This document shows, piece after piece, positions 15,807 through 24,600 of a stretch of DNA of 32,688 bases. A program made the position numbers and the translations under genes. Origin of the DNA: JAXGTO01 sp040774885. GTDB lineage: Bacteria; Actinomycetota; Coriobacteriia; Coriobacteriales; Eggerthellaceae. The stretch spans positions 1-32,688 of the forward strand of contig JAXGTO010000028.1 of the NCBI GenBank assembly GCA_040774885.1. The letters are read 5' to 3'. Positions within the stretch are counted from its first letter, which is position 1, and each line of letters begins with the position of its first letter. Below the pieces are notes generated by a model that was given only the letters and a program-made list of their open reading frames with translations, did not search any database and was not told the origin of the DNA.

Positions 15807-16777
15807 TGCAAGTCGCCTCCTTCTTTTGCCGCGGAACTCGATTCGTTTTGGGCCGCAGGCATGTCGATGGACGGAGTGGTCGTGCGCTTCGGTGCCAGAA
15901 GCGGGAACGTGATGGCTCCGGTGGGGCATACGTCCGAACAGGCGCGGCATTTGCTGCAATCGTTGAGCGTGGTTTCGCCCAGCGCCGTGTCGTGCAGGTC
16001 GATGCCTTCAGGGCAGACGCGCACGCAGGCTCCGCAGGTGCCGCCCTGCGACTCCTCGATGCACTTGCCGGCATCGATGGTGGGGCGAAACGTGCGGTTG
16101 AGGCCGCTGAACAGGCTCATCAGGGCGCCCAACGGGCAGAATCGTTTGCACCAGCGCGGCAGGAGGAACAGTTCGACGGCGATAATCGCCACAAAGGCCA
16201 CGATGGTCCAAGTGGTTTCGCCGAATGCGAAAAGACGCATGACTAGCAGCACGGTGGCAAAGGTGAGCCCCACCGGGCAAATCAGGCAGAATACGGGGAA
16301 GCCGAAGATCGCCGTCGATGCCAGCGCTGCTGCCAGGATGCCGTGACGGCTGTCTATCTTCATGCCCTTGGATTTGCCGCAGGGGTGGGCGCAGGCCGCA
16401 CAACCGGACGCCTTGAGGGAAATTCCCTGTTCGCCGTCGGATGTCTTTTCTTCAGCCATGCTGTCGGTTTCCTTCTTGCCTTTCTTATCTCCGCGCAGAC
16501 GTGAAAGGAAGTGGACGGGGCAAATCCAACTGCAGAACACCTTGCCCAGCACAATGCATACGGCCAAGACGGCAAGCACGCTGATGATGGCCATGGGAAT
16601 GGCCGAGCGCTGTGAAATCATGGCCAGCAGTGCCCCCAGGGGGCAGATGAGCGTGATGTCGCCGAAACCGATGCCGCAGATATCTCCCAGACCGAATGCG
16701 GTGAAATATCCGATTGCAGCAAAGACCAGTACGGCCAGCATGACCAGAAGGCGTACCCGGAACGAATTCTTCTTCAT
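15803..16777 (-). CDS. NapH-like membrane polyferredoxin (quinol dehydrogenase type)
   Basis: The 324-residue protein has an N-terminal helix, further hydrophobic segments, and the characteristic cysteine motifs of the NapH/CcoG-like family at membrane edges: CSWICPVHF at about 82-90, a FCLICPVGL motif, and WCKRFCPLGAL. Two C-terminal ferredoxin sites follow (CGACVRVCPEG and CSKCRACSDVCPTGAI). A charged loop (KKGKKETDSMAEEK) lies between helices. In nitrate-reducing bacteria NapH oxidises menaquinol and passes electrons to NapG. Here the gene follows a NapG-like gene by 13 bases and overlaps the polyferredoxin gene by four. No NapA, NapB or other catalytic subunit is nearby, so the acceptor complex is unknown. 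The NapH name is used by similarity only. Confidence 0.88.
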   Translation of the reverse strand: MKKNSFRVRLLVMLAVLVFAAIGYFTAFGLGDICGIGFGDITLICPLGALLAMISQRSAIPMAIISVLAVLAVCIVLGKVFCSWICPVHFLSRLRGDKKGKKETDSMAEEKTSDGEQGISLKASGCAACAHPCGKSKGMKIDSRHGILAAALASTAIFGFPVFCLICPVGLTFATVLLVMRLFAFGETTWTIVAFVAIIAVELFLLPRWCKRFCPLGALMSLFSGLNRTFRPTIDAGKCIEESQGGTCGACVRVCPEGIDLHDTALGETTLNDCSKCRACSDVCPTGAITFPLLAPKRTTTPSIDMPAAQNESSSAAKEGGDLQ

Positions 16778-16790
16778 GATGCGGTCCCTT

Positions 16791-17408
16791 CTAACCTTGC
16801 ACCGGCACGACGGTGATGGCGCGATCGGTGATTTCTTCGTCCAGCGTGCCCGACAGCGAACCGTTGCTCATCGAAGGGCAGACGTTCTCGCAGCGTCCGC
16901 AGCCATTGCACTTGTCCTCGAGTACCCGAGGGGTATGGTTGTCGTTTATCTCGATTGCCTCATAGGGGCACGCATCGATGCAGTCATGGCAGCCCATGCC
17001 GCGATTGGCCAGGCACCAGTCGTAATGCACCTGGGCCACGCCGATCACGGTATTTGCGGTGGGCTTCAGGGCTCCCGTGGGGCACACGGCGGCGCAGCGA
17101 GGGCCGCCCGGCTCGTTTTCGCAGAAGTCGCACCATCCGCGGGTGAAATCCATCTTGGGCATGCGCACGGATAAGATGCCGTCTTCCAGATGGGCGGGCG
17201 CGATGGCCCCCTTAGGGCAGACTTCGCGGCATTTTTCGCAATGGATGCACCCTGAAAGCAGCGCATCGAAATCTTGCCCGCCCGGCGGCCGGCAGACGGC
17301 TTGTTGGGGAACGGCCTTCAGGCCGCCCATGCCCAGCAACACGCAGGCACCTGCGCCGCCCATCACGAATCCCCGTCGGGAAAGGGGATGTTTGTCGTTT
17401 TCAGTCAT
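16791..17408 (-). CDS. NapG-like Tat-exported ferredoxin
   Basis: The 205-residue product begins with a twin-arginine signal (LSRRGFVMGGAGACVLLGMG). Four cysteine groups follow: CIHCEKCREVCPKGAI, CDFCENEPGGPRCAAVCPTG, CLANRGMGCHDCIDACPYEA and CNGCGRCENVCPS. This is the NapG/MauM layout of four [4Fe-4S] clusters on the outer side of the membrane. It would take electrons from the NapH-like protein encoded next and hand them to an exported terminal reductase. GAGGAGCGACG precedes the start; the upstream TorD stop is ten bases away. As with its neighbour, the terminal enzyme is not in this operon. Confidence 0.9.
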   Translation of the reverse strand: MTENDKHPLSRRGFVMGGAGACVLLGMGGLKAVPQQAVCRPPGGQDFDALLSGCIHCEKCREVCPKGAIAPAHLEDGILSVRMPKMDFTRGWCDFCENEPGGPRCAAVCPTGALKPTANTVIGVAQVHYDWCLANRGMGCHDCIDACPYEAIEINDNHTPRVLEDKCNGCGRCENVCPSMSNGSLSGTLDEEITDRAITVVPVQG

Positions 17409-17418
17409 CGTCGCTCCT

Positions 17419-18126
17419 CTACGCTTCGAGGGCCACGGCGACGGTCTGGTCGTCTTCTTCGACCAGCATCTCGTTGAGCAGGTCGAGGTCGCTGCGCAGG
17501 AATCCCAGGGTAAGCCGGCCGAGTCCTCTGTAGAAATCGGTGCGAGGGAACTTTTCCAAATCGGCGGCCATCATGGGGTACCAGGCCAGCAGATGGTCTT
17601 CCAGGAAGTTGCGTTGCTGTATCAACAGGTTGAAGCAGGAATCTTCGTTTCCGTCTTGGAATGCCTCCAGTGCACGCTGCCCCAGGATCTGCTCGAATTC
17701 AAGTTCGAGAGCCAGGTGGTCTTCGCCTTCTTTCCAGCTGTCCTGCTTGTCCAACCCAGCGGCTCGGTAGAGCACGAGGACCTCGTCGCGGGCATCTTGC
17801 ATCATCAAGCGCTTGGGGCTGGTATACACGCTTTCGAATGGATAGGCGGCGGAATAACCGTCGTTTCCCGATCCGATGAATGCGCGCACGTAATCGATGG
17901 CGAGCTGCGTGAGAACATCTTCGGGGGCGTTGCTCAGATAGTCGCAGATGAGCCGATAACCCTCATCGACCAGGTCGTTGCCCGTGTTGGCGGGAAATTT
18001 CATAGCCGTCAGGATGTCGTAGAGTTCCTGGTCAACTTCCACGCGGAACAGACGTGCCAGGAATTGATAGGTGGCCATGCGGCCGTGAAGTGCTTCAGCG
18101 AATTGGGCTTGGGATGTTTCGGTCAT
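17419..18126 (-). CDS. TorD-family molybdoenzyme chaperone
   Basis: The 235-residue, helix-rich protein has TorD-family features: an N-terminal RMATYQFLARLF segment, AAYPFESVYTSPKRLMM in the middle, and the C-terminal block FYRGLGRLTLGFLRSDLDLL. These chaperones bind a Tat signal and guard cofactor insertion into a molybdoenzyme. GGAGGG sits well before the ATG. It differs clearly from the chaperone at 8326, so it presumably serves a different enzyme: one of the two large enzymes at 21609 and 28194, which have no chaperone of their own in the window, or a subunit encoded elsewhere. Its presence in an operon without a catalytic subunit is notable. Confidence 0.88.
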   Translation of the reverse strand: MTETSQAQFAEALHGRMATYQFLARLFRVEVDQELYDILTAMKFPANTGNDLVDEGYRLICDYLSNAPEDVLTQLAIDYVRAFIGSGNDGYSAAYPFESVYTSPKRLMMQDARDEVLVLYRAAGLDKQDSWKEGEDHLALELEFEQILGQRALEAFQDGNEDSCFNLLIQQRNFLEDHLLAWYPMMAADLEKFPRTDFYRGLGRLTLGFLRSDLDLLNEMLVEEDDQTVAVALEA

Positions 18127-18141
18127 GGTTGTGTTCCCTCC

Positions 18142-18921
18142 TTAAGCGAAGATGTCGGATTGCAGGACGCTGCGTCCCGTTTCGGTGATGCTCCAGGCGT
18201 CCGTCCATTGGATGGCGAACGTGTTTTCCAGAAGGTTCATGAAGTAGCCCGCATAGCGGCGAGGCTCGGCGCAAATCGGATTGGTGCTGATGGCCAGATC
18301 GAGTTCTTTTGCGGTGCAGCCCCCATCGGCGGCGGTCATCTCGAGCACCTGCTTGAACAGGGGCAGGTAGCGATCTTCTTCGGCGCCCAGCATGTCGAGC
18401 ACCACGCGCTCCCCGGAGCCTTCTTCCACGGCTGCCAGGCCCGCCGCAGAAGCGGTATAGAGGTTGTAGGAAACCGGTTTCACCTGGATGAAATCCGCAT
18501 CGGCGGATTCGGGCTGGTCATCGGCGGTCTCCAAGGGCACTTCCTGCACATCGATGGCACCGGCTTCCGCCAGCAAACGCACGATTTGAGGAGCATCGAA
18601 TACCGTTTTTTGAACGGGGAAGGCAGCTTCCATGCTTGCGCACAGCTCATCCAAGGTGCGCGTTTCGCGGCAAGCGTCGATGGCCTGCAAGAGCCGGAAC
18701 TTCTGTCCCGGCAGACCCACGATAAGCTGGGCGATGCGCTCTTCGGCCGATACTTCCCGCTTGGGAGGGATCACGGATTTGTCGGCATCGGGGATGGGCG
18801 CCATGTAGTCGTTTGAAAGCGCATCCATCTCTTCGTCGTCTTGCAGCTCGTCCGAACTTACATCGGCCATCGGGTCGAAATCGTCGTCAAGCTCGAACAC
18901 TTCCATCTTCTCGGTCATCAT
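18142..18921 (-). CDS. Acidic protein with two winged-helix-like regions, unknown function
   Basis: The 259-residue protein (or 258 from the second ATG at 18918, which has better spacing from AAAGGA) begins with a very acidic tail (ELDDDFDPMADVSSDELQDD). Two similar-looking regions follow. Residues ~66-135 read as three helices and a wing (FRLLQAIDACRETRTLDELC, then APQIVRLLAEAGAIDVQEV). Residues ~195-255 do the same (GGCTAKELDLAI, MNLLENTFAIQWTDAWSITE, TGRSVL). The final ITETGR pattern is typical of the winged-helix wing. No signal peptide, helix for membrane insertion or cysteine motif is seen. It lies 15 bases after the UvrD-like gene and 15 before the TorD gene, within one operon. I infer a DNA- or protein-binding scaffold; the family is not recognised. 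Confidence 0.75.
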   Translation of the reverse strand: MMTEKMEVFELDDDFDPMADVSSDELQDDEEMDALSNDYMAPIPDADKSVIPPKREVSAEERIAQLIVGLPGQKFRLLQAIDACRETRTLDELCASMEAAFPVQKTVFDAPQIVRLLAEAGAIDVQEVPLETADDQPESADADFIQVKPVSYNLYTASAAGLAAVEEGSGERVVLDMLGAEEDRYLPLFKQVLEMTAADGGCTAKELDLAISTNPICAEPRRYAGYFMNLLENTFAIQWTDAWSITETGRSVLQSDIFA

Positions 18922-18936
18922 CGGTTCCTTTCTCGT

Positions 18937-20631
18937 TTAGCGCGACAGAAATGTCGAGGGTTTCACTTTGGCCATGCGCACGGTGTCGCGGATGAACACG
19001 CGCGAGGCATCCATCTTCAAGATCCCCGTGTTTTCCAAGAGGTCTTCTTCGAAGCAGCTGAGCGATACCGTTTTGCGTCCGGTGCTGCGCATGTCATCGA
19101 ACAGAGCGCGTTCGCGTTGCATCGCCTGGTTGCGGTGGTCGATGGTGAAGCGGTCGTCGACGGCATCGTGCGCGGGGAGGAATCCGTCGATGCAGCCGGC
19201 GATGTAGGTGTGGGCAACATGTCGGCCATGGCAGCGGCGGTACGGAGCCACGATGACGGCTTGCTTTTCCTGGTTGAGCGGTGCCGGTGCGGCGGGCTCC
19301 ATGCCATGGGAGGCAAACAGGGCATCGTTGTCGCCATCGGGTTGATACGCCGCCGTCATGGCATCGAGCTCATCGAGGCGCGTGGCCAGCTTGGAGAACA
19401 GTGCGAAGGGTTCTGCGCCGTTGCGACGGATATCTTTGATGGCTTGGAGCGGCGTGCACCCTGCTTCATCGCTGTAATCCATGAGTTCGAGGAAGGCGTC
19501 GCTGCAAAGCAGCCAGTCACCCAATCCCATCCACGTGCGCAGAGCGACGATATCTTCGGGGTCGTCCATAAGGCGCAGGAACGTGGCCGTTTTGATGGCG
19601 GCGCATCGCTCCGGTTTGCGCGGGTCACCTTTGATCTTGTCGGAGGCCGGCAGCCGCAGCACGGCGATGTTGCGATTCTCGAGGCCGGCTTCGATCTTCT
19701 TGCCCCAGGTGTCGTTGGGAACGCATACCAGGATATCGGAAGGATCGCTGCCGGATTGCAGGCTGTGCTCGATGCTCTCGGCGATGCCGGTGAACTCTGC
19801 CGAGGGGTCGCGGTAGCGCTCTGTCGAAAGCTTGCCGGAATCATCTGCGCTTTCCCAAACGATCTGCGTGGCGCCAGGATGACTGGTTGCGAAGCGCTCC
19901 ATTCCATCAGGATTGGGGTAGGGCGCAGCGTCGCACGCAACGCCGAAATTGCTGCCTGCAACAACCAGCCCGGTGTTGGCCAGGGCTTCTACCAGACGCT
20001 GTTGGGCCAGCGTGAACATGCCGAAATCGTCCGCAAGCAGCACGTCGAAGCCGGGGTCGTGCCCCGTGGCCAGAATGCCGCGGCAGGCCAAGGCGGGCGC
20101 TTCATAGCTCAAAATGGCGTTGCGTGCTTTCAGGTTGCGCATGAGAGCATCGAGCAGTTCCTGTTCATCAGGCGCTATGATCCAACGAGAATCCTCGTCG
20201 GCGCATTCGCAAAAGCTCTTGAAGAAGAATTTGAGCATCTCGCGCAGGCGACGGGGCTTGAGCCCGGTTACTTTGACGTCCTCGACCAAGACGTCCATGT
20301 CGTTGCCATCCAAGATGCGCGGGCCGCGGCCGGCGTGATCCGGAATGCAAGGAACGCCAAGCAGCTGTTGGGTCAAGGCACCTACGGTGACGATGTCGTT
20401 TTCATCGACGGCGGGGAAGGCGGCCAGCTTGTCTTTGTAAGACTGCGCAGCCACGTCATCCAGGCATACGATGCGGCTGGATACGCCCGAATTCTTCAAC
20501 GTATTCAATTTGGTCAGGAATGCCGGCGAGATGTCATCTGCAGCCGACTTGGTAACTTGGACCATCGCTGTGGCGGCATCCGATAACGCGGTCGTGATGC
20601 CTTCGATGGTGCTCGGTGAAACAGTGCTCAT
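18937..20631 (-). CDS. Degenerate UvrD-type helicase-like protein
   Basis: The 564-residue protein follows the UvrD/Rep superfamily 1 order but appears to have lost catalysis. Residues ~24-45 (VQVTKSAADDISPAFLTKLN) stand where Walker A should be, with no GKT/GKS. RIVCLDDVAAQSYKDKL (~53-69) and TVGALTQQLLG (~82-92) match the next two UvrD blocks. LLADDFGMFTLAQQRLVEAL (~198-217) matches the DExQ box region but lacks the DEFQ sequence. The stretch at ~278-326 (ESIEHSLQSG, DILVCVPNDT, LENRNIAVLRL) matches domain 2A. AGCIDGFLPAH and QRERALFDDMR (~478-515) match motifs V and VI without their key residues. GGAGGT precedes the start. It is the first gene of the minus-strand operon. A role as a nucleic-acid-binding or scaffold protein is inferred. 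Confidence 0.75.
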   Translation of the reverse strand: MSTVSPSTIEGITTALSDAATAMVQVTKSAADDISPAFLTKLNTLKNSGVSSRIVCLDDVAAQSYKDKLAAFPAVDENDIVTVGALTQQLLGVPCIPDHAGRGPRILDGNDMDVLVEDVKVTGLKPRRLREMLKFFFKSFCECADEDSRWIIAPDEQELLDALMRNLKARNAILSYEAPALACRGILATGHDPGFDVLLADDFGMFTLAQQRLVEALANTGLVVAGSNFGVACDAAPYPNPDGMERFATSHPGATQIVWESADDSGKLSTERYRDPSAEFTGIAESIEHSLQSGSDPSDILVCVPNDTWGKKIEAGLENRNIAVLRLPASDKIKGDPRKPERCAAIKTATFLRLMDDPEDIVALRTWMGLGDWLLCSDAFLELMDYSDEAGCTPLQAIKDIRRNGAEPFALFSKLATRLDELDAMTAAYQPDGDNDALFASHGMEPAAPAPLNQEKQAVIVAPYRRCHGRHVAHTYIAGCIDGFLPAHDAVDDRFTIDHRNQAMQRERALFDDMRSTGRKTVSLSCFEEDLLENTGILKMDASRVFIRDTVRMAKVKPSTFLSR

Positions 20632-20747
20632 AGTGGACCTCCATCCGGAAACGGTTCTTTTCGGATGAAGCTCTCTGTCTTTCGAAGCCCCCCAGCTTCA
20701 TGCAGTGCTGTGACGATAATGCACGGCGACGATTGTGAAATCCAGTC
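20632..20747 (-). promoter_or_regulatory. Leader of the electron-transfer operon with competing hairpins
   Basis: On the minus strand ATGAAGCT (20701-20694) can pair with AGCTTCAT (20672-20665). Its GAAGC core can instead pair with the nearer GCTTC that follows TGGGGG. Further on, CATCCG (20667-20662), which overlaps the AGCTTCAT arm, can pair with CGGATG (20647-20642), directly beside the GGAGGT ribosome binding site of the UvrD-like gene. Mutually exclusive stems next to a ribosome binding site suggest translational or attenuation control, although the stems are short. Confidence 0.35.
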
Positions 20748-21281
20748 CTATTCCGAAATGGAATACACCGCATCCAATGCCGCCTGTTTGTCATTCACCC
20801 CCAGCTTGCGATATACGGAAGCCAAGGTGTCGGCCAGGGCGTCGCGATCGATTCCGAGCTCAGCCTGGATGGCTGTGAACCCGCGATTTTCCAGGTACAA
20901 GATGAAAGCTCCCGTTTCCAGGGGCGTCAGAGAAAACCTGCTGCGGGCAATGTGGCACAGGGTTCGCAGCGCGGCATCGGGTGCGTCGTCGTGGTCGGCA
21001 ATGACTCTCTCGCCGGTGCCAGCGTCGGCTTCGCGCGCCGCCGTTTCGGCATCATGGAGCGCGGCGAGGGTCTTCATGGTGGCGTGGTAATAGGCGACCC
21101 CGGCACGGGTGAGCAGAATCCCCCTTTTATCGCGCGCGAACAAATCGACATCCAACTCATGTTCCAAAGAGGCGATGTGCTTGCTCAAGGTGGATTGCGT
21201 GATATGGAGCTTTGCCGCGGCGGCGGTAAAGCTGCCGCTGTCGGCCAGCACCACGTACTCTTTGAGGAATTCGGTGTTCAT
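20748..21281 (-). CDS. Hybrid regulator: LysR-type HTH fused to LuxR-like HTH
   Basis: The 177-residue protein opens with a standard LysR winged helix-turn-helix (residues 1-65: FLKEYVVLADSGSFTAAAAK, ITQSTLSKHIASLEHELDVD, LFARDKRGILLTRAG). In place of the usual ~200-residue substrate-binding domain there is a short linker and then a diverged GerE/LuxR-like domain (~113-177: FSLTPLETGAFILYLENRGF to VYRKLGVNDKQAALDAVYS). That region aligns with the LuxR domain at 12168 (LTPREAE to IYQKIGVRNRQALLDLV). GGAG precedes the start. It is divergent from the molybdoenzyme operon at 21609 and probably controls it, and perhaps also the operon downstream of itself. Without an obvious sensor domain its signal is unclear. 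Confidence 0.85.
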   Translation of the reverse strand: MNTEFLKEYVVLADSGSFTAAAAKLHITQSTLSKHIASLEHELDVDLFARDKRGILLTRAGVAYYHATMKTLAALHDAETAAREADAGTGERVIADHDDAPDAALRTLCHIARSRFSLTPLETGAFILYLENRGFTAIQAELGIDRDALADTLASVYRKLGVNDKQAALDAVYSISE

Positions 21282-21608
21282 CGATGGTTGCTCCGCAGCC
21301 GATCGTCATGCCCGATCTTGCGCGATGATGCAGGCGCTGTCGGGATAGGGCAATTATACGGCCCGTCGGACCGGCTTGGGAGGTCCGTATTCCTCTTGCA
21401 TAAGGGCATATTGGTAAATCACCAGTTCAGCGCAGTGTCGTAGAGAGCGCTGAGGCAAAAATCAGAGAAATTTATGATGCCCTGAAACGCAGTATCGAAG
21501 TTTTAGAAGATGGAATCCAGTCCTTTTCTCCGTAGTATTCCTGCTTGTAAACGGGCGGCTGCCGCATGGCGGACCGCTTGAAGACGAGAGAGGAAGAAGG
21601 AGGAGAAA
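21282..21608. promoter_or_regulatory. Divergent promoter region between the hybrid regulator and molybdoenzyme operon
   Basis: No gene is seen in these 327 bases. On the minus strand a perfect TATAAT (21358-21353) can serve the regulator gene. CGGACC (21367-21372) and GGTCCG (21382-21387) form a dyad with a nine-base spacer over the place of its -35 box, so autoregulation is plausible. Close to the enzyme gene, alternating GCGG and CCGC blocks (21555-21577) could form small alternative hairpins in the leader. GAAGGAGGAG before 21609 is a very strong ribosome binding site. Confidence 0.45.
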
Positions 21609-24600
21609 ATGGGAAAGCTGAACATGTCCCGACGCAGTTTCGTGCAGACCGCCGCCATCACCGGCGCTGCCGCTATCGCGTTCGGTTCATCCGCTACCGC
21701 GGCCTTGGCTGTCGAAACCGATAAGACCTATATCGAAGTTTCCGGCCAAGACACCGTGGAAGTGAAGACGTGTTGCCGTGGCTGCGGCAAGATGGAATGC
21801 GGCGTGAAGGTAATCGTCCAGAACGGACGCGCCATCCGCGTCGAAGGCGACGAAGGCGCATTCCAGAGCATGGGCAATTGCTGCACGAAGTCGCAGTCGT
21901 CCATCCAGGCCGCATATCACCCCGACCGTCTGCACTATCCCATGAAGCGCACCAATCCGAAGGGTGAGGAACCCGGCTGGGTGCGTATTTCGTGGGACGA
22001 GGCCATGGAGACCGTCAAGGACAACCTGATGGACATCAAGTCCAAATACGGTGGAGAATCCATTGCCTGCCAGGTGGGCACCTCGCGCATCTGGTGCATG
22101 CATTCCGAGTCCATCCTGAAGAACATGCTGGAAACCCCCAACAACATCGAAGCTTGGCAGATCTGCAAGGGTCCGCGCCACTTCGCCACCACCATGGTCT
22201 CTCAGTTCGCTATGAGCTGGATGGAAACGATCACCCGCCCGCGCGTATACGTGCAATGGGCCGGTGCCTCCGAGCTTTCCAATTACGATGACAGCTGCCG
22301 CACCACGGTAGACGTCGCTTCCCGTGCCGATGTCCATATCTCTGTCGACCCCCGTATGGCAAACATGGGCAAGGAAGCTGACTACTGGCAGAATCTTCGT
22401 CCGGGCACTGACGGCGCTTTGGCGCTGGCCTGGACCAATGTCATCATCGAAAAAGGGCTCATCGATGAAATCTATACCAAGAAGTGGACCAACGCACCCT
22501 TCCTGGTATGCGAGGACATGGAGCCCAGCGGATTCCCCACGGTGCGCACCGACGGATCGTATTGGGAGGTGAAGACCGCTCTTCTGAAGGAAAGCGACAT
22601 CAAAGAAGACGGCAATCCGTATAAGTTCCTGGTGTACGACAACAACTGGCAAAAGCTCGCCGAACAAGGTGTGACGCATGAGTACGGCGCATTCACCTGG
22701 TTCAATGCCGACCAAGAAGGAAACGTCGACGAAACCGGCGGTTTCTGGGAAGGCGAGAACTACGATTCGGACAAGGCCCGCGAAGGACGCGAAGCTGCTC
22801 AGGACAATCTGCTTCCCGGGCAGACCCAGGGCTGGGTTCCCGATTTGCAGCCGTTCGATCCCGCCATCGACCCCGCTTTGGAAGGTGAATTCGAAATCAC
22901 CCTCAAAGACGGCAAGACCGTCAAGGTCAAGCCGGTTTGGGAATACTACAAGGCCCGTTGTGCCGAGTACGACCTGAAGACCGCCGAAGAAATCACCGGC
23001 ATCCCCGCCGACCAGATCGAAGCTGCGGCCACCGCTTACGGCAAGCGCCTCGATCCGTCCACCGGATACGGCAACGGCGGCATCCAATACATGCTGGCGC
23101 AAGAACACGCTTGCAATGCCATCCAGAACAGCCGCGCTCTGGACAACCTGGTGGGCATCACCGGCAACATGGACACTCCCGGTGGCAATCGCGGACCGAC
23201 AATCGTTCCCATCGACGGCGACCTGCAGGGCTTTTCCGCATGGGCGCCCGGCGCATCCACGCCGCTCGCCGAGGTCAACCTGAAGCAGATCGGCATCGAG
23301 AAATTCCCGCTGCTGGGTTGGTGGCAGTATTGGTGCGACGGTTCCACGCTGTGGGACGCCGTCATCACCGGCGATCCGTACCCTGTCCGTGCGCTTTGGA
23401 ACGAGTCCGGCAACTTCATGAGCCAGACCAATACCACGCGCGCTTGGGAAGCTCTTTGCGACCTGGACTTCTATGTGGACTTGAACCTGTGGCACACGCC
23501 TTCCACTGATGCCGCCGACGTCATTTTGCCGGTCGCGCATTGGATCGAGCTCAACTCTCCGCGCGCCAGCCAAGGTTCCGCTGGAGCCATGGGCGCTACC
23601 GTCAAGTGCGTCCAGCCGCCCGCGGAAGCGAAGTACGACCCCGAGATCGTCATGGATTTCGCCCGCCGCATGAACTGGAAGTGGACCGATGAGCCGGGCA
23701 ACGAATGGCCGGACATCAACTGGCAGCTCGACGACTCTATCAAGTTGCTGACCGACGACGAACTCACCTACACCACCTATAAGGTAGAAGGCGGCAAAGT
23801 GAGCCTGGAGCGCCACGGCGTCGACATGGACAAAGTCACGCCGAAATACCCGCACTGGGACGACTACATCGCTGCTTTCCAGGAGCACGGTTGGTGGCAG
23901 GCCAAGGATATCGAGCCCCGCAACTGGGGAACGTATCGCCGTTACCAGACCGGCGCCATGCGCGCCCGCGACCGCGTGTGGGCCCGCTTGGACTACACCA
24001 CCGGCAAGGGCATCGGCGACTGGAAGCCGGGTTGGTTCACGCCTACCATGAAGCAGGAAATCTGGTCCACCGTCATGGAAACGCATCATCCCGACAATCC
24101 GGAATGGCGTCTGCCCAGCTGGAAAGAACCACCGCACGGCCCCAAAGACGGCGACCGCATCAAGGAATACCCGCTTACTGCGACCACTGGTCGTCGTATC
24201 CCCGTGTACTTCCACAGCGAGCATCGCCAGCTTCCCTGGTGCCGCGAACTGTGGCCTGTTCCCCGTATCGAGATCAACCCGAAGACTGCGGCCGAATATG
24301 GCATCGAACAGGGCGATTGGGTCTGGATCGAAACCGAGTGGGGCAAGATCCGCGAAGTGGCCGACTTGTACTACGGCGTTGACGAGACCGTGGTCAACCT
24401 GGAGCACACCTGGTGGTATCCGGAAGTGAAGGATGCCGGTCATGGTTTCCAGCTTTCTACCGTCAACCAGCTCATCGACCATCATGCGCAAGACCCGCAC
24501 AGCGGAAGTTCTAACCTGCGCGCCTATCAGGTGAAGATCTACAAGGCCACAGCCGAGAACAGCCCGTTTGGCAATCCGGTGCCTTGCGATAGCGAAGGCA

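Noticed and set aside
14625..16346. Plus-strand open frame of 573 codons
   Set aside because: It covers the antisense of the polyferredoxin and NapH-like genes, which carry clear cysteine motifs and tight operon spacing.
18841..20586. Plus-strand open frame of 581 codons
   Set aside because: Antisense to the helicase-like gene, which has a strong ribosome binding site, operon spacing and coherent domain blocks.
18937..20631. Active UvrD/AddA helicase-nuclease of a defence system
   Set aside because: The Walker A motif and DExQ box are missing, no nuclease motif is evident, and the neighbours are respiratory genes rather than defence genes.
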